64,000 bases of DNA, taken from assembly GCA_036429605.1 (NCBI GenBank), contig CM071591.1:4712001-4776000 (forward strand), read 5' to 3'. This DNA comes from Cladobotryum mycophilum (taxonomy: Eukaryota > Ascomycota > Sordariomycetes > Hypocreales > Hypocreaceae). The position numbers were made by a program, and so were the translations under genes. Shown in pieces: positions 10,707 to 21,093 of this stretch (position 1 is its first letter; every line of letters starts with the position of its first letter). The notes under the pieces were generated by a model. It did not search any database. It was not told where the DNA came from and saw only the letters and a list, made by a program, of their open reading frames with translations.

Positions 10707-11748
10707 ATGACTAGCACTACATCAACTTGCGTTCGAGACCTGTTGGGTTTGAATCCCACAAATCCTGTCAAAACTGCCGCGCTCGTAACACCGTCGAACA
10801 AGGATTGGGCAACGACAAACTACCACCCTACTCGCTGTCTTATTGTCCATTCAACGATTGACCCTACGGAGGGCACTTATGATGCCGATCTGAGCATTTT
10901 GTGGAGCCCCGGAGACGATGATAACCTTCGACTTCAAGAGCCCGCTTTCCCCCCGAATAAGAGAAATTGGCACTGCAGGACTGAGGCAGACTGGGAAAAC
11001 TGGTTCCACACAGAGGTCTCGAACATTGTTCTTGCGGCCTGGTCTCGATATCCAGTCGTGACCCAGTACTCCCATCAGAAATCGCTTTCTGAGCAGTTCA
11101 AGCTCGATGAAGAAGTCGATCTCATCTATACCGATCGCGATGACTCTGGCCGCATACCAATCATAATCGGGGAAATGAAAAGGGGAACCATTATCGATTT
11201 TGAGTGGCAAAACGCTCAGCTTAGTACTGGTCAAAGGAGACTTTCTCAGGAACTACGAGGGTATCATCTCTTCCGCTCGCTTTTTGGTCAGAGAGAGATA
11301 ATATCTAACAATCCTCCAATTTCCTAGATACGCCCATAAATACGGGTGTCCGCTCATTTTCTGCTTTGATGGAGAGACGCTTCTCCTCCTTCGATTCCGT
11401 GCATTCGACATCCTAGATATTAAACGCGAGGATCTTGAGGTTGATACCTGGGTCATCCGCCGCCAAGACTGCAAGCTTCCCCTACGGAACGCGCTTTATA
11501 CGTTCCTGCACCACGGCTTCCGCAGGTATCAGGGGCTACTGGCTCCTCCTCTTGTTATTGGTGGACTCCAGCCTCTCTACAGACGCTGGTACGATGGGAA
11601 ACCAATTTGGGGCAGGGCGGATGGTAGCGAGTCGGAGACGCCGCCCGTGCCGGGCGACTATTCCCATGTGATGGAGGCAAATGGGGCAATCAAGTGGGTA
11701 GGCCGGGATGGCTCAAGTGTGGTGCAGGAGAGGGACGGGATGTGGTGA
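10707..11748 (+). CDS. PD-(D/E)XK nuclease-fold protein, fungal type
   Basis: Two exons (10707-11260 and 11328-11748; 67-bp intron) give 324 residues. The signature of restriction-endonuclease-like folds is visible: Glu about residue 103 in an N-terminal helix (WFHTEVSNIVLAAW), Asp about 138 ending a strand (EEVDLIYTD), and Glu 156-x-Lys 158 in the next strand (IPIIIGEMKRG). After splicing the protein continues with GYAHKYGCPLIFCFDGETLLLLRF, which resembles the strand that follows the active site in this fold. Without splicing the frame ends a few codons after the donor. The ATG at 10707 is preferred to upstream non-ATG extension. Substrate and process are unknown; similar folds occur in repair enzymes, transposon-derived proteins and effectors. 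Downstream lies the tandem paralogue pair, with no evident functional link. Confidence 0.72.
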
Positions 11749-12820
11749 ATACAGGAACAGTCTCCTTGCATCAAGAGAGTTCATTGTATCTAGGCTGATC
11801 ATGATTTGGCGAACTGCAAAAATTCATTTCTCTTTTCTAATTCTAAAAGGACAAGGTTGATCCAAGAGCCGCTCATCTATATTGTATCCCCAAATATCGT
11901 AGACATTCAAGCCAGGAGAGCTTTTGGAATGTAGTCTAGTTGGTACCACGCACCGTCGAAGAGAGGTCGCCCTTTCGACTATCTCTGAAGCTCGCGGTCC
12001 TTTTACTTGAAGAGATTATACCGATTATCGTCTCCAGTCGTCAGGGAGGTGAGCAGCAGGCAATCCTCATCGGCGGTTCTGTGGACTGCCTCTCAAAATG
12101 GCCCTTCACGTGGCCCTCAGGATGCTCCGCTGAAGGTTCTTAATCTTGCAAAAACCTCATTTGAGCTCTCTTCTGCGAATTCTCAGACTTTCTTAACTTC
12201 TACAGAGGGAGGCAGCCACCAAATATTTCTCCAACTATTGGAACAACCGTGTCAAGGCTGTTCCCTTTCATTTCCCTTCATCCCCCCAATTCCCCTTTAT
12301 TCCCCGTCATGATTCCATTTTCAAGATTGGCTGTCATGTATGACAAGCAGAAACTCCAACTGACCTTTGCACCACCATCTACGTGATACCGTGATGGTTT
12401 ATACTTCTGAATCGCAGTATTTCCTGTTTCGAATCATCAACCTTACTTCCCCTCGATGGTCTTGACCGTATTAACAGACAGTGTGGAGATGAGTGTAAAT
12501 TCTTTACATCGATCCTCATCATTTGTTGGTGAATACAATATTTACCACAGCGAATCATTCTCTTTTTCATTGCCTATATATTCTTCATTTCCTTCTCTCT
12601 TTATTGGCAATCAAAAAAAGCATCAAGTCTTGCGTACACAGCCAACGTTATCCTTCAAGTGAACCTCACCCTCCTCTCACAAACGCTCTCCTCCTTTTCC
12701 TCCAGCCATGAATGATGCACAGCAATGCTAATCGTACGCAGATCCAAGTCATTCAATCCTTTCAACACAGTATTCCAAATATCCCACGCAACATTCTCAA
12801 CTTTGACAGTTTAGCAAAAA
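11749..12820. other. Intergenic region
   Basis: No convincing gene; pyrimidine-rich before the next gene, as in many fungal promoters. Confidence 0.45.
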
Positions 12821-13858
12821 ATGTCAGCACCAAGCGTAGTCAATGTGGACCACATACCAGAGCCAATGCAGCTCTGCAGCAAGCCACCCTACCACCTCCA
12901 CTTTGAGTTAACCAATGATGGCGTTCTCATTCAAAGCAGCCACTCTGAATCCATCAACTTGCTCTACTTTTACCTTAAGAAATGGATTGCCGACGAGTGT
13001 GACGAGGTTAGTTCCAGTTCTTCTTCTGCATTGTTTGCGTCCTCCAACTCTATTTCAAACCCCCCCCCCTTTTTTTTTTTTACTTTCCTTTCCAATCATC
13101 TGCTTTTCAACCCTTTCATTTCCATGCCCTACTCTCCAAGCTCGCTAACAAAGGGGGATCCCTCGTTTCTTCAGAGATCCATCATTATCTACAGACGGGC
13201 ATTGACCGCCCGCCCTGGCATCTATGATAGCATCAAGCTCCTCGGTAGGGGCGACGATACCTTTTCGCCGCCAGTGCTCCAGGCTTTCATCGAAGGTGTG
13301 CTGGGGTATGATCTGGTGCGCGCTGACAGGGATAAGTGGCAGTATCGACGAGGGAAGGTCTTGGACATGGGTTCATCGGCCGACACTTTGAGCCGACTTG
13401 GTGGTTCACGCGAAAGTCAGCGCGGTAGCCAGCGTGGCAGTCAACGTGGAAGTCGGCGTGATAGCCAATGTACTATTGAAGGTCTTAGCCAACTTGGTAG
13501 TCAACGTGGGACTCAGTATGGTGACAGTCAGTACGGGGGTACTCAGTCTAGCAGTACTCAGCGCGGTGGTACTCAGGCTGGAGGTAGTCATGCTGGCGGC
13601 ACTCATGCTGGCGGCACTCATGCTGGTAGTAGTCGTGCTGGAAGTAGCCATACCAGCGGTAGTCGTGCTAGAGGTAGTCGTGCTGGAGGTAGTCATACTG
13701 GCGGTAGTCATTATGACGGTACCACGCAGTATGGCGGTAACCAATATGCTGGCAGTCAATACGCTGGCAGTCAATTCGGCGGTAGCCAATTCGGCGGCAG
13801 TCGCAGGAGCACACATGCACGCTCAACATCAAGACGGACCCCACAAGACACCACTTAG
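12821..13858 (+). CDS. Hypothetical protein with minisatellite-encoded Gly/Ser/Gln tail (paralogue A)
   Basis: Exons 12821-13006 and 13175-13858 give 289 residues. The 168-bp intron (GTTAGT...TTCAG) is a multiple of three and has no stop, so it can be read through; its low-complexity content and the same-position intron in the neighbour argue that it is an intron. Residues 1 to about 140 form a compact domain (YHLHFELTNDGVLIQ; then PPVLQAFIEGVLGYDL). Residues about 140-272 are tandem five-residue units of the type S-Q/H/R-x-G-G, followed by a basic tail. The N-terminal domain is paralogous to the next gene downstream. Function unknown; the repeat tail looks disordered. Confidence 0.68.
   Translation: MSAPSVVNVDHIPEPMQLCSKPPYHLHFELTNDGVLIQSSHSESINLLYFYLKKWIADECDEVSSSSSSALFASSNSISNPPPFFFFTFLSNHLLFNPFISMPYSPSSLTKGDPSFLQRSIIIYRRALTARPGIYDSIKLLGRGDDTFSPPVLQAFIEGVLGYDLVRADRDKWQYRRGKVLDMGSSADTLSRLGGSRESQRGSQRGSQRGSRRDSQCTIEGLSQLGSQRGTQYGDSQYGGTQSSSTQRGGTQAGGSHAGGTHAGGTHAGSSRAGSSHTSGSRARGSRAGGSHTGGSHYDGTTQYGGNQYAGSQYAGSQFGGSQFGGSRRSTHARSTSRRTPQDTT
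13408..13806 (+). repeat. Coding minisatellite, 15-bp unit
   Basis: About 26 imperfect copies of a 15-bp unit with consensus near GGCGGTAGTCATGCT encode five-residue repeats. Third positions vary while the frame is kept, so the array expanded within coding sequence and is probably length-polymorphic. Confidence 0.8.
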
Positions 13859-14189
13859 AGAAGGAAAGATGGATGCCCTTTTGCAGGGCCCAACAAAAAC
13901 AAACTTTGGTAGTAAAACAAGAAAGGGAAAGGCTTATATACTCATGGCTTCCCTTTTCGATATATTAGAAGAAAAAAGAAGAAAAAAGAAAAGGCCACGA
14001 TTTTCCTCTCCCCCTCCTCCTCCTCCTCCTCCTCTCCTCGTATGGAATGATCCTCGTGCAGAAATGATTAAAACCAAAACATCTCCTTCACCACCCACTC
14101 ACGCATCAAAATTCTTTCCCACCTCCCCCTTGGAAGAGAGACAGCTACATATGAAAGTGGCAGACGCCCACAATCAACAGCAAGAAACA
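13859..14189. repeat. Spacer between the paralogues with a CTC triplet run
   Basis: Pyrimidine-rich spacer; a CTC run lies at about 14011-14040. No gene is seen apart from the promoter and 5' leader of the downstream paralogue; an in-frame upstream ATG at 14151 is an alternative start for it. Confidence 0.45.
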
Positions 14190-14855
14190 ATGGCTAATCC
14201 CATGAACTTCGGCGAACTCCTCGGCGATACTAGCTCGGAGATCTTAGAGGCCCCATCCCCTCCCCCTTCTCCTCCTCCTCCTCTTCCTCAAAGCACATCC
14301 CACTACCACCTCACCATCAAAGACAACATGGATAGCGGCATAAACACCATAACTATCACGAGTACACACAAGCAAAGTATTGACTTTCTGAGGGGTTACT
14401 TGAACACGTACAAGTACAACTTTATCAATGAGGTAAGCCCCCTCTCTCCCCAAGCAAGAAATTAGAAGGACCAACACCAACGGCATCAACAGTTCGGCCT
14501 CGGCATCCAAATCCACAGTCACAATCAAGACAATACTCCTAATCAAAACCTCTACTACGCCTTCGACATCGAACCCCGGTACGGACACGGGGCACTCATC
14601 CGCCCCATCGCCATCCCTGCCATCCTCGCCATCGTCGAGGCCGTGCTAGGATACACGCTACTCATCCAGTCCAGCACCGACACATGGCATCTCCGCTGCA
14701 AGAAGAGCCTCTGCACCATCACCAACATCAATATTTGGGAGGGAGCGAGGGAGCGTACCCCTTGGATGCCGGTCAGGAGACTGCTGGCGCGGCGTCCGTC
14801 TGGTACGTTCAAGTCCCGAAACTTGACGAAAGCGAGGGATATAAATATCTACTGA
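14190..14855 (+). CDS. Hypothetical protein (paralogue B of the tandem pair)
   Basis: Exons 14190-14432 and 14493-14855 (60-bp intron, GTAAGC...AACAG) give 201 residues. It matches the upstream gene in layout: a Pro-rich leader, a strand-rich segment beginning YHLTIKDN, a helix ending in (I)NE or (D)E exactly at the phase-0 intron, then IPAILAIVEAVLGYTL, which corresponds to PPVLQAFIEGVLGYDL. It lacks the minisatellite tail. The ATG at 14190 has a good context; ATG 14151 would add 13 residues. Beyond about residue 155 another frame (ending YKYLLKDGITNVWVRVSG, about 14840-14900) also looks protein-like, so the C-terminus may differ through an unseen intron or an indel. Family not recognised. 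Confidence 0.6.
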
Positions 14856-15153
14856 AGGATGGAATCACCAATGTGTGGGTACGGGTATCAGGGACCATGT
14901 AGTAGCTTACAATTGAAGGGAAAATAGCTAGATGAAAACAACTAAAGGTCCATACTTGATGTCAAGTCTAATCAGAATACAATGTGCCCCCTCGCCCCAG
15001 CATTCAAGGAGACATGGAATCTTCCATTAAACTAACATGGTTTAGACCCTAGCAGCAATCCCAGCGTAGTAACTGACATAGATGCCGCCGCACTACGCAT
15101 CAAACTCTAATATTCCACGCATGCTACAAGGTCGTCATGTCCATCCTCATTAC

Positions 15154-16811
15154 CTAGTAATCCTCAGTCTCATGCAGTATTCCATCCAGTTGACCCAACG
15201 ATCCCCTCTCGACCAAACCACTTGATCGTGATTTCAAATCATCGTCTCCACCGTGGGGATCCATGTTCTCTTTATCGGGGTCACCAAATTCAAGGTCAGC
15301 CGTCGCAGCACCTTGACTTTGCTCTTGCTCCTGTTCTTCGGTCGTCTCAGGCGTTACTTCATTGTCATCCTTTTCCATCATGGCGGCCAATCGTGCGGCA
15401 CGGCCCTCCTTCTTGCGTGGTACGGGAGCTAGACAAGTTAGCATTAACCCCAACCTACATATCATCAGAAACTAAAACGTACCTCGACCATTCTCCTGAA
15501 CGTAGAAGCGCCTTAGCAAACCCACCGCTTCATCGCGACCCCAACCACCTTCAATCTCATAGCCAGGCTCTACGTTGCCTCCATCCCCACCTCCCGGAGG
15601 GAATGATGTGCCGAGGCTGCCTCCTCCATCCGGATACTGGATAGGCTTTGGCTGAGGGTGGGCGCTTGCAGTCTGGCCATCAGTCCCAATAGGTAAAGAA
15701 TTGGCATGAATGCTAAAGACACCACCCGTGCCTCCAAACTTGTCGTTGACAGCACCAAAGTAAACTTTCTTAATGCCTAGTTGACGTAGTAGCGATGCGC
15801 ACATGACACAAGGCTCGACAGTGACGTAGAGGATGCTCTCGCGGATGATCTCTCGATCGACGCGTGAGTCGGGATGACACTTTTGACCATAGGGATAGAG
15901 ATGGCCCTTGCTTCCGTCTTCATTTCCCTCATCGGGCGACGGCTGCTCGGACTCTGTGGAGGGCGTGTCTGAGGCCGCATCCGACGTGTGGCGCTCTGGC
16001 CTGGGGAGGTTCCTGGGCTTGAGAGAGGTCGTCCTTGGGCCATCGCGGGGTGGGTAGGACAGTAGGGCTGAGAGGGCCATGAACTCTGCATGTCGTGTGC
16101 CGTTGCGGGTGACGTTTGTTGCGTTCATACCCCTAGCAATGACCTGGCCATCGTGAACGAGGACACAGCCAACGGGGGTTTCGTTTGTCTTGAGAGCAAG
16201 ACGAGCCTGATGCGCGCATGCACGGTCAGTTGATGAAGAATGCAGAGGAAATGACGTAATAAACTCACCATGTCGAGAGCTTCGTCGATGAAGCCGAGAT
16301 GCTTTGCCCGTTCGGCCATGATGACTGGATCATTGAACATGGCCATGTCCTGCATCATCTCCGAGTCGAGCTCTTGGTCTTGGTCTTGCTCTGACTCTGG
16401 CTCTGACTGCGTTGAGAAGCCATTATGCTGATGGAGCTTGAGGCCATCTAGCTGCTTGGTGACGGCGTCGACGTTGTCGGTAGGAGGAGGAGGCTGATTC
16501 TCCTTATCCTCGTCATGATACTCATCCTGTAGCGGTTGCTGCATCACTGCTGAGGGGGCCATGCCGTCGGTGATTGTTGTGCTCTCGTGCTGATGTTGCT
16601 GCTGTTGTTGTTGCTGCGGGGTTTGGTCCTGATTTGATGAGGGCAACGTTGCAGAAGTGATTGCCAGAGTGGTTGAAGAAGCTGTTGACGTCGTTTTTGC
16701 AGTCGCTGGAGGAGCGTCATTCACTTTTTCGTCAGCTGGCAGACCGCGGCGAAACAACTTGCGAATCGCCTTTTTGGCACCTGCCAGCCCAAGTGACTTG
16801 AGTCCAGTCAT
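15154..16811 (-). CDS. TAD2: tRNA-specific adenosine deaminase, catalytic subunit
   Basis: Three exons (16269-16811, 15483-16206, 15154-15428; introns of 62 and 54 bp) encode 513 residues. Tad2 with Tad3 deaminates A34 to inosine in tRNA anticodons. The cytidine/deoxycytidylate-deaminase core starts at exon 2 (ARLALKTNETPVGCVLV). It has the zinc-ligand and proton-shuttle motif HAE (His 220, Glu 222) and the second zinc motif PCVMC (Cys 314 and 317), then VYFGAVNDKFGGTGGV, typical of Tad2. Unusual features are a 180-residue N-terminal extension with a polyGln run and acidic stretches, and an insertion making about 90 residues between HAE and PCxxC where about 30 is usual. The C-terminal exon is acidic. 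Yeast Tad2 is about half this length. Confidence 0.9.
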
Positions 16812-16830
16812 TCTTTCTCTTTCCCTGCTT

Positions 16831-16857
16831 CTTTCTTTCCTTCCTTCCTTGCTTTCC

Positions 16858-16900
<43 letters not shown>

Positions 16901-16906
16901 CTCTCT
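16831..16906. repeat. CTTT tetranucleotide microsatellite
   Basis: Nearly pure (CTTT)n, immediately upstream of the TAD2 start codon on its 5' side, so it probably lies in the 5' leader or promoter. Confidence 0.85.
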
Positions 16907-18233
16907 CAGTCTTAGTCTTAGTTTAATTCTCCTTCTCTTCCGTCTCTTAATTTTTTTCCTTTCCCTGCACTGCACAGTTGCGCGACTGCAGCTTTCCTTT
17001 TTTTTTTTTCACTGCGATGCGGATGCAATTCTGATGACTCGAGTGAATCCTCTCAAACGCTGCCTCTTCTGTTCGCTTCTCTTCCCTTATTTTATGCCTG
17101 CTACTCCTCCTCCTCTTTCTAAATAATCAAATTTCAAACTCACTCACCCTTGTCAACTCTTAATCGAATAATAAAATGTCCCAGAAAACCGACCTCGTCT
17201 TCGTTTTCGTCCTCAATCTTCCAATACCCAAAGCCTCCCTAGGCGGGCAGGTCACTCTCACCAACGTCCCTATCGTGGATAGAGGAATGCCTTACCGCGT
17301 ACTTTGGAGAAGATGACGACGAAGGAGGAGGAGAAAAAAGACGTCCGAAGAAGAATATTTGAGCATCGATTCAAACTCTCGTCCCTCTCATATTTCAATT
17401 GCGCCTCGCTCGGTGTCCCAAAGTTTCTGTAGCACCGTCTCCAGCTCGAAGAAGAAAAAAACCTTCAAAGCCGCCACCACACGGCAGCAACAAATACAAT
17501 GCCCTTCAATTTATTCAATACTTTGGGTGCATTACAACGACAGAGCCATAGAAGTCTGGATCAAAATGAACAAGAAAGAGACAAGAAATGATTGTGCTTG
17601 GAGGAGAAGAAGAAGACGAGATTCCGTTTGGTTATGACTGTCTTTTTTGTCTCTTCTGTCATACCTTTTTTCGGGAGAAAACAGTCGCATCCAGCGAATC
17701 ACATGATGCCTTTCATGACCCACTATTAGACCATGAATAGTGCCCAGAAGATGCCCTGACGATGCCAGCACAGGGGAGACAGAGGGCCGTCAGCCATCAA
17801 TTTCGGCATCCTATCCTACAAACAGCACAGCACAGCACAGCGCAACGCAACGCAACGCAACGCAACACAAACACAACAAACACATCCCCTTTTTCAACAA
17901 GTGATCATCTCCACATCATTTAAATGGCAATGCTGATCATGTCACATAGCAATAAACAACAGGTATAAAATTAAATTTGCAGAGGCTACAACAGCCCTGT
18001 CCTTTATTCATGCAAACTCGCCAACTGGCAAGTCTATAATTAGAGCTACTCAAAACGCCAAACGCTATCGTACAACATTGCGACGTCACACGTGTCGCAG
18101 AATGCCGATTCAACAAGACGTCAACATGTTTGACGCCAAACAAGGGTATCACTGGCCAAAAGTGGTCATATTTCAAGCATGAATGCTCACTTCTCCTGCC
18201 CATGCATCTGCATAGCCAAATACATCTCCTTTT
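16907..18233. other. Intergenic region
   Basis: No firm gene. A short 46-codon ATG frame begins at about 17175 on the plus strand but has no supporting features. The region is pyrimidine-rich and contains a pentamer repeat. Confidence 0.4.
17823..17867. repeat. Pentanucleotide repeats (CACAG)n then (GCAAC)n
   Basis: Three to four copies of CACAG run directly into about five copies of GCAAC, two related pentamers back to back. Confidence 0.75.
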
Positions 18234-21093
18234 CTATCCCATGACAGAAACCGCAACGCGCGTGGAGGAGGACATGGAGGATGACCCCAAAAGGGATCGT
18301 CCCACGTAGGAAGGTGAGAGACGGGACACACCACGTCGTAGAGCTGAGACTTTGTTCCCCCACGAGTGGAGGAATCCCGTCTGCCCATTCGACCTTGGAT
18401 GACCCAGGGGCTTGTCGTTGTTTTCGTCACTAGGTGACAAGGAGTGGAATTTTCCAACGTTGGACGCAATCGCGGTGTTGGAGGTTGACGAGACGTGACC
18501 AAGAACTGCTGCCATGGCAAGAACCGCGGCCGTTGACGTGTAGATGAAAGAAGGGCCTGCGATGACGTTGACCATGTTCCAAGCATATGCTGCGGTTACC
18601 ACGGCAGATGCAAGCGCTATCGTCGTCGGGGCGTTTGGTATAATCATCAGAGATTCTCCCTGAGCGGACTTTGTATTCTTGTCTCTCACGCGGACATCGA
18701 TACCCTGTGATGGTTGAGACCTGGCAGCAGTGCGTACTTGAAGCAGGCTCCTGACATCGTTCATGACATCTTGAAGCAGCGATGTCGGTTGAAGTCCGAC
18801 ACCCCGCCTCAGACAATTGTCGGAAGCGACAAGGCTCCTCAGTCGCTCGTTGGTAGTTGTGCTTGCCATTCTGGAGATGTTGAATGGCTCTTGGATCGCT
18901 TCGTCGAGCACGCCAGGAGATTCGGCGGCATCGATAGTTGTGTGTCCGTTGACACCGACGGATCGAGCGTGTGGATTAGTGGAGTTGTTGTGATTCTCGC
19001 CTTGAGGACAAGAAGCACGTGAGGTGGCATCATACGATGCCTCCTCGGTTGCCGATATCAAGTTGGATTGGATTAGTACACGTTGTTGTCGTTGAACCTT
19101 TGACCGAGTTAGCTCAAATATGCCTACCGGCACTGGAACGCCATGACGCACTGTTGCATTGTCTTGGACATTGCCGCTTGACGGCCTGGCCGTAGCTGAT
19201 GCAGCTCGGGCGCCACTTATGGAGCCTTGGACTACAACATCTTCGAGTAATTCCTGTTTTCCAATGTCAGTTACTGTTCCGAGACTGGCTTGTACAGCGT
19301 TGTGACGTACGATTCCATAATATTCGTCGAGCGACGGCCGAGATATATTCTCAACTGATGGTTCCTTTTTTCAAAGTTAGTCGCAATTCTGCAAGCTAGC
19401 TGTTCTCGATGGAAACGTACACTGTGGACTCTATCAAGTCCTTGTCGGGATGTCTGAGAGGTGATCTCAACTGAGTTGTCCTTTTTTCAAAGTTAGTCAC
19501 AATTCTGCGAGCTAGCTGGCGAGCGTGGGCACGTACACTTTCGACAGAGATGGATATAGATCCGCCAGCGTCGGACGAGCTGATAGATACCTTTGGACAA
19601 GTCAGTCGCCGTCCAATATTCAACAGGGAGAGACGAGAACATACATTGTTCATTACCCGATCCACGCCGGCAACACCAGGCGGTGCTTGGACAAGAACGG
19701 TTCCTCCATCGGGAACATTAATGATGATATCGCCAAGCGACGAGGATACTTGGGCCGGTTTCACACCGCCGGACCAGTCTTGAATCGGTTGCAGGCCTGG
19801 ACTGTCACCAGGATCATACCACGCCATCGCAGGAGGCTGCGCGCCGCCGCTCATCTCAAGCGGCGAAACCGCAGCACTCCAATCATTCCAACTCGTCATG
19901 CCGCCCTGGCCGTGATCTATACTCTCATGGATGCCTGGCGCACTCGAGGCATCCGATAGTTGTGTTGGGCTCAGATGCCGACTGGACGATATTGAGACCA
20001 TGTGGTCATCCTCGGAGAATGTAGACTCTGGCGAGAATAGGCTGAAATCGGTATAGCTGGTGAATGAGCCGGATTGATCCAGATACGGGAGCTGGGGCGA
20101 AGCCTGTAGGCCATCTTGGCCATCTAGACCCGGAACAGCCAGCGATTCTTGCAGAGAAGATGGTGTAAGCGACTTCTGAGGAGAGGAAGGCGAGGATGAG
20201 GATGGAGATTGGGAAGAGAGGTATCCTGAAGGATCGAGGAAAAAGTCGTAATTGTCATCAGCATCCACAGGCGGATACTGGACAAATTCCTCCCAAAGAT
20301 CGCAAGGCTGAACTGTGTTGTCCAGCGCCTCGAGACCAGCGAATGAGAAAGTGGATTCAAAAGCGACGGGAGAGTCCGCTATCCTCAAGGCGTCGTCCAC
20401 GGCGGGTGTGTTTACGGTGGCGGGCTTTTGCGACACTGTTCGAGCCTTCTTAGCGGGCTTTGCAGCGGGCTGTGATTGAGTTTGAGGAGCAGAGCGCTTC
20501 TTATGGCTGGGGTCGCAGCGGACCTTCTTTCTGCGGCAGCTGTCGCAGGCCTTGATGATGCGCATAAGATGTGCGTGGTCTCGCTGCTCCTTGGTCTTGG
20601 AACCTCGAGAAGCCGAGTTGGTGACATCCAAACCTTCCTTGGTCATAATTTTCATACCAGGAATGTGAGAGAAGTCGGCGGTGGGTTGCCGTGATGCTGA
20701 ACTGTTGGCCTTGGAGTGCTTTCGACTTTGTGTTGAAGAGCGGGAGGAAACGGAAGCAGATCCGGAGATGTGGCTAAAGTCCCATGTGGAGTTGACAGGG
20801 GAGACATTGAATGACGAGACGGATGTCACTGGCGAAGCTGCCACGGGGCTCGGCGAGTAGACTGGATAAAACTTGAAAGTCTGGCCAGTCATCTGAGCAT
20901 GCTCAAGGAAATCGAGTGAGATGGAGGCTCGCTTCTCCTTGATGGAGGCGGGACCAGGGACGTAAGCGTTCATCATGTCATCGAGCTCCTGCGATCCAAG
21001 GGCGGGGAAAAACTGCAGTTGCATGCCAAGTGTGGGTTGGTAGACGGAGAAGCCCTGAGGGAGGGAGGCATTGGAGCTGTACTGAGAAGCCAT
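18234..21093 (-). CDS. Zn2Cys6-like regulator with incomplete cluster and C-terminal membrane hairpin
   Basis: Five exons: 19645-21093, 19537-19590, 19421-19480, 19311-19364 and 18234-19253. Introns of 54, 56, 56 and 57 bp are all in phase 0; total 878 residues. The start is MASQYSSNASLPQG. A basic motif with CDSCRRKKVRCD (Cys 183, 186, 193) matches the first half of a fungal Zn2Cys6 binuclear cluster; the second CxxC half is replaced by lysine- and alanine-rich sequence. The middle is Ser/Pro/acidic-rich, as in activation regions. Near the end are two hydrophobic stretches (about 749-771 and 774-793), suggesting a membrane hairpin. If genuine, a membrane-tethered regulator is possible. Three mini-exons of 18-20 codons between introns 1 and 4 look duplicated. 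Targets are unknown. Confidence 0.75.
19311..19536 (-). repeat. Tandemly duplicated intron plus mini-exon unit
   Basis: Two units, 19421-19536 and 19311-19420. Each consists of a 56-bp intron followed by a mini-exon (60 and 54 bp). The introns share GTACGT at the donor, an identical ACTAACTTTGAAAAAAG 3' end including the branch site, and a common AGCTAGCT-GCAGAATTG core. The following exons share the TCAGTTGAGA core. Confidence 0.85.

Noticed and set aside
17175..17315. 46-codon plus-strand ATG frame upstream of TAD2
   Set aside because: No motif, splice context or conservation signal; too short to claim.
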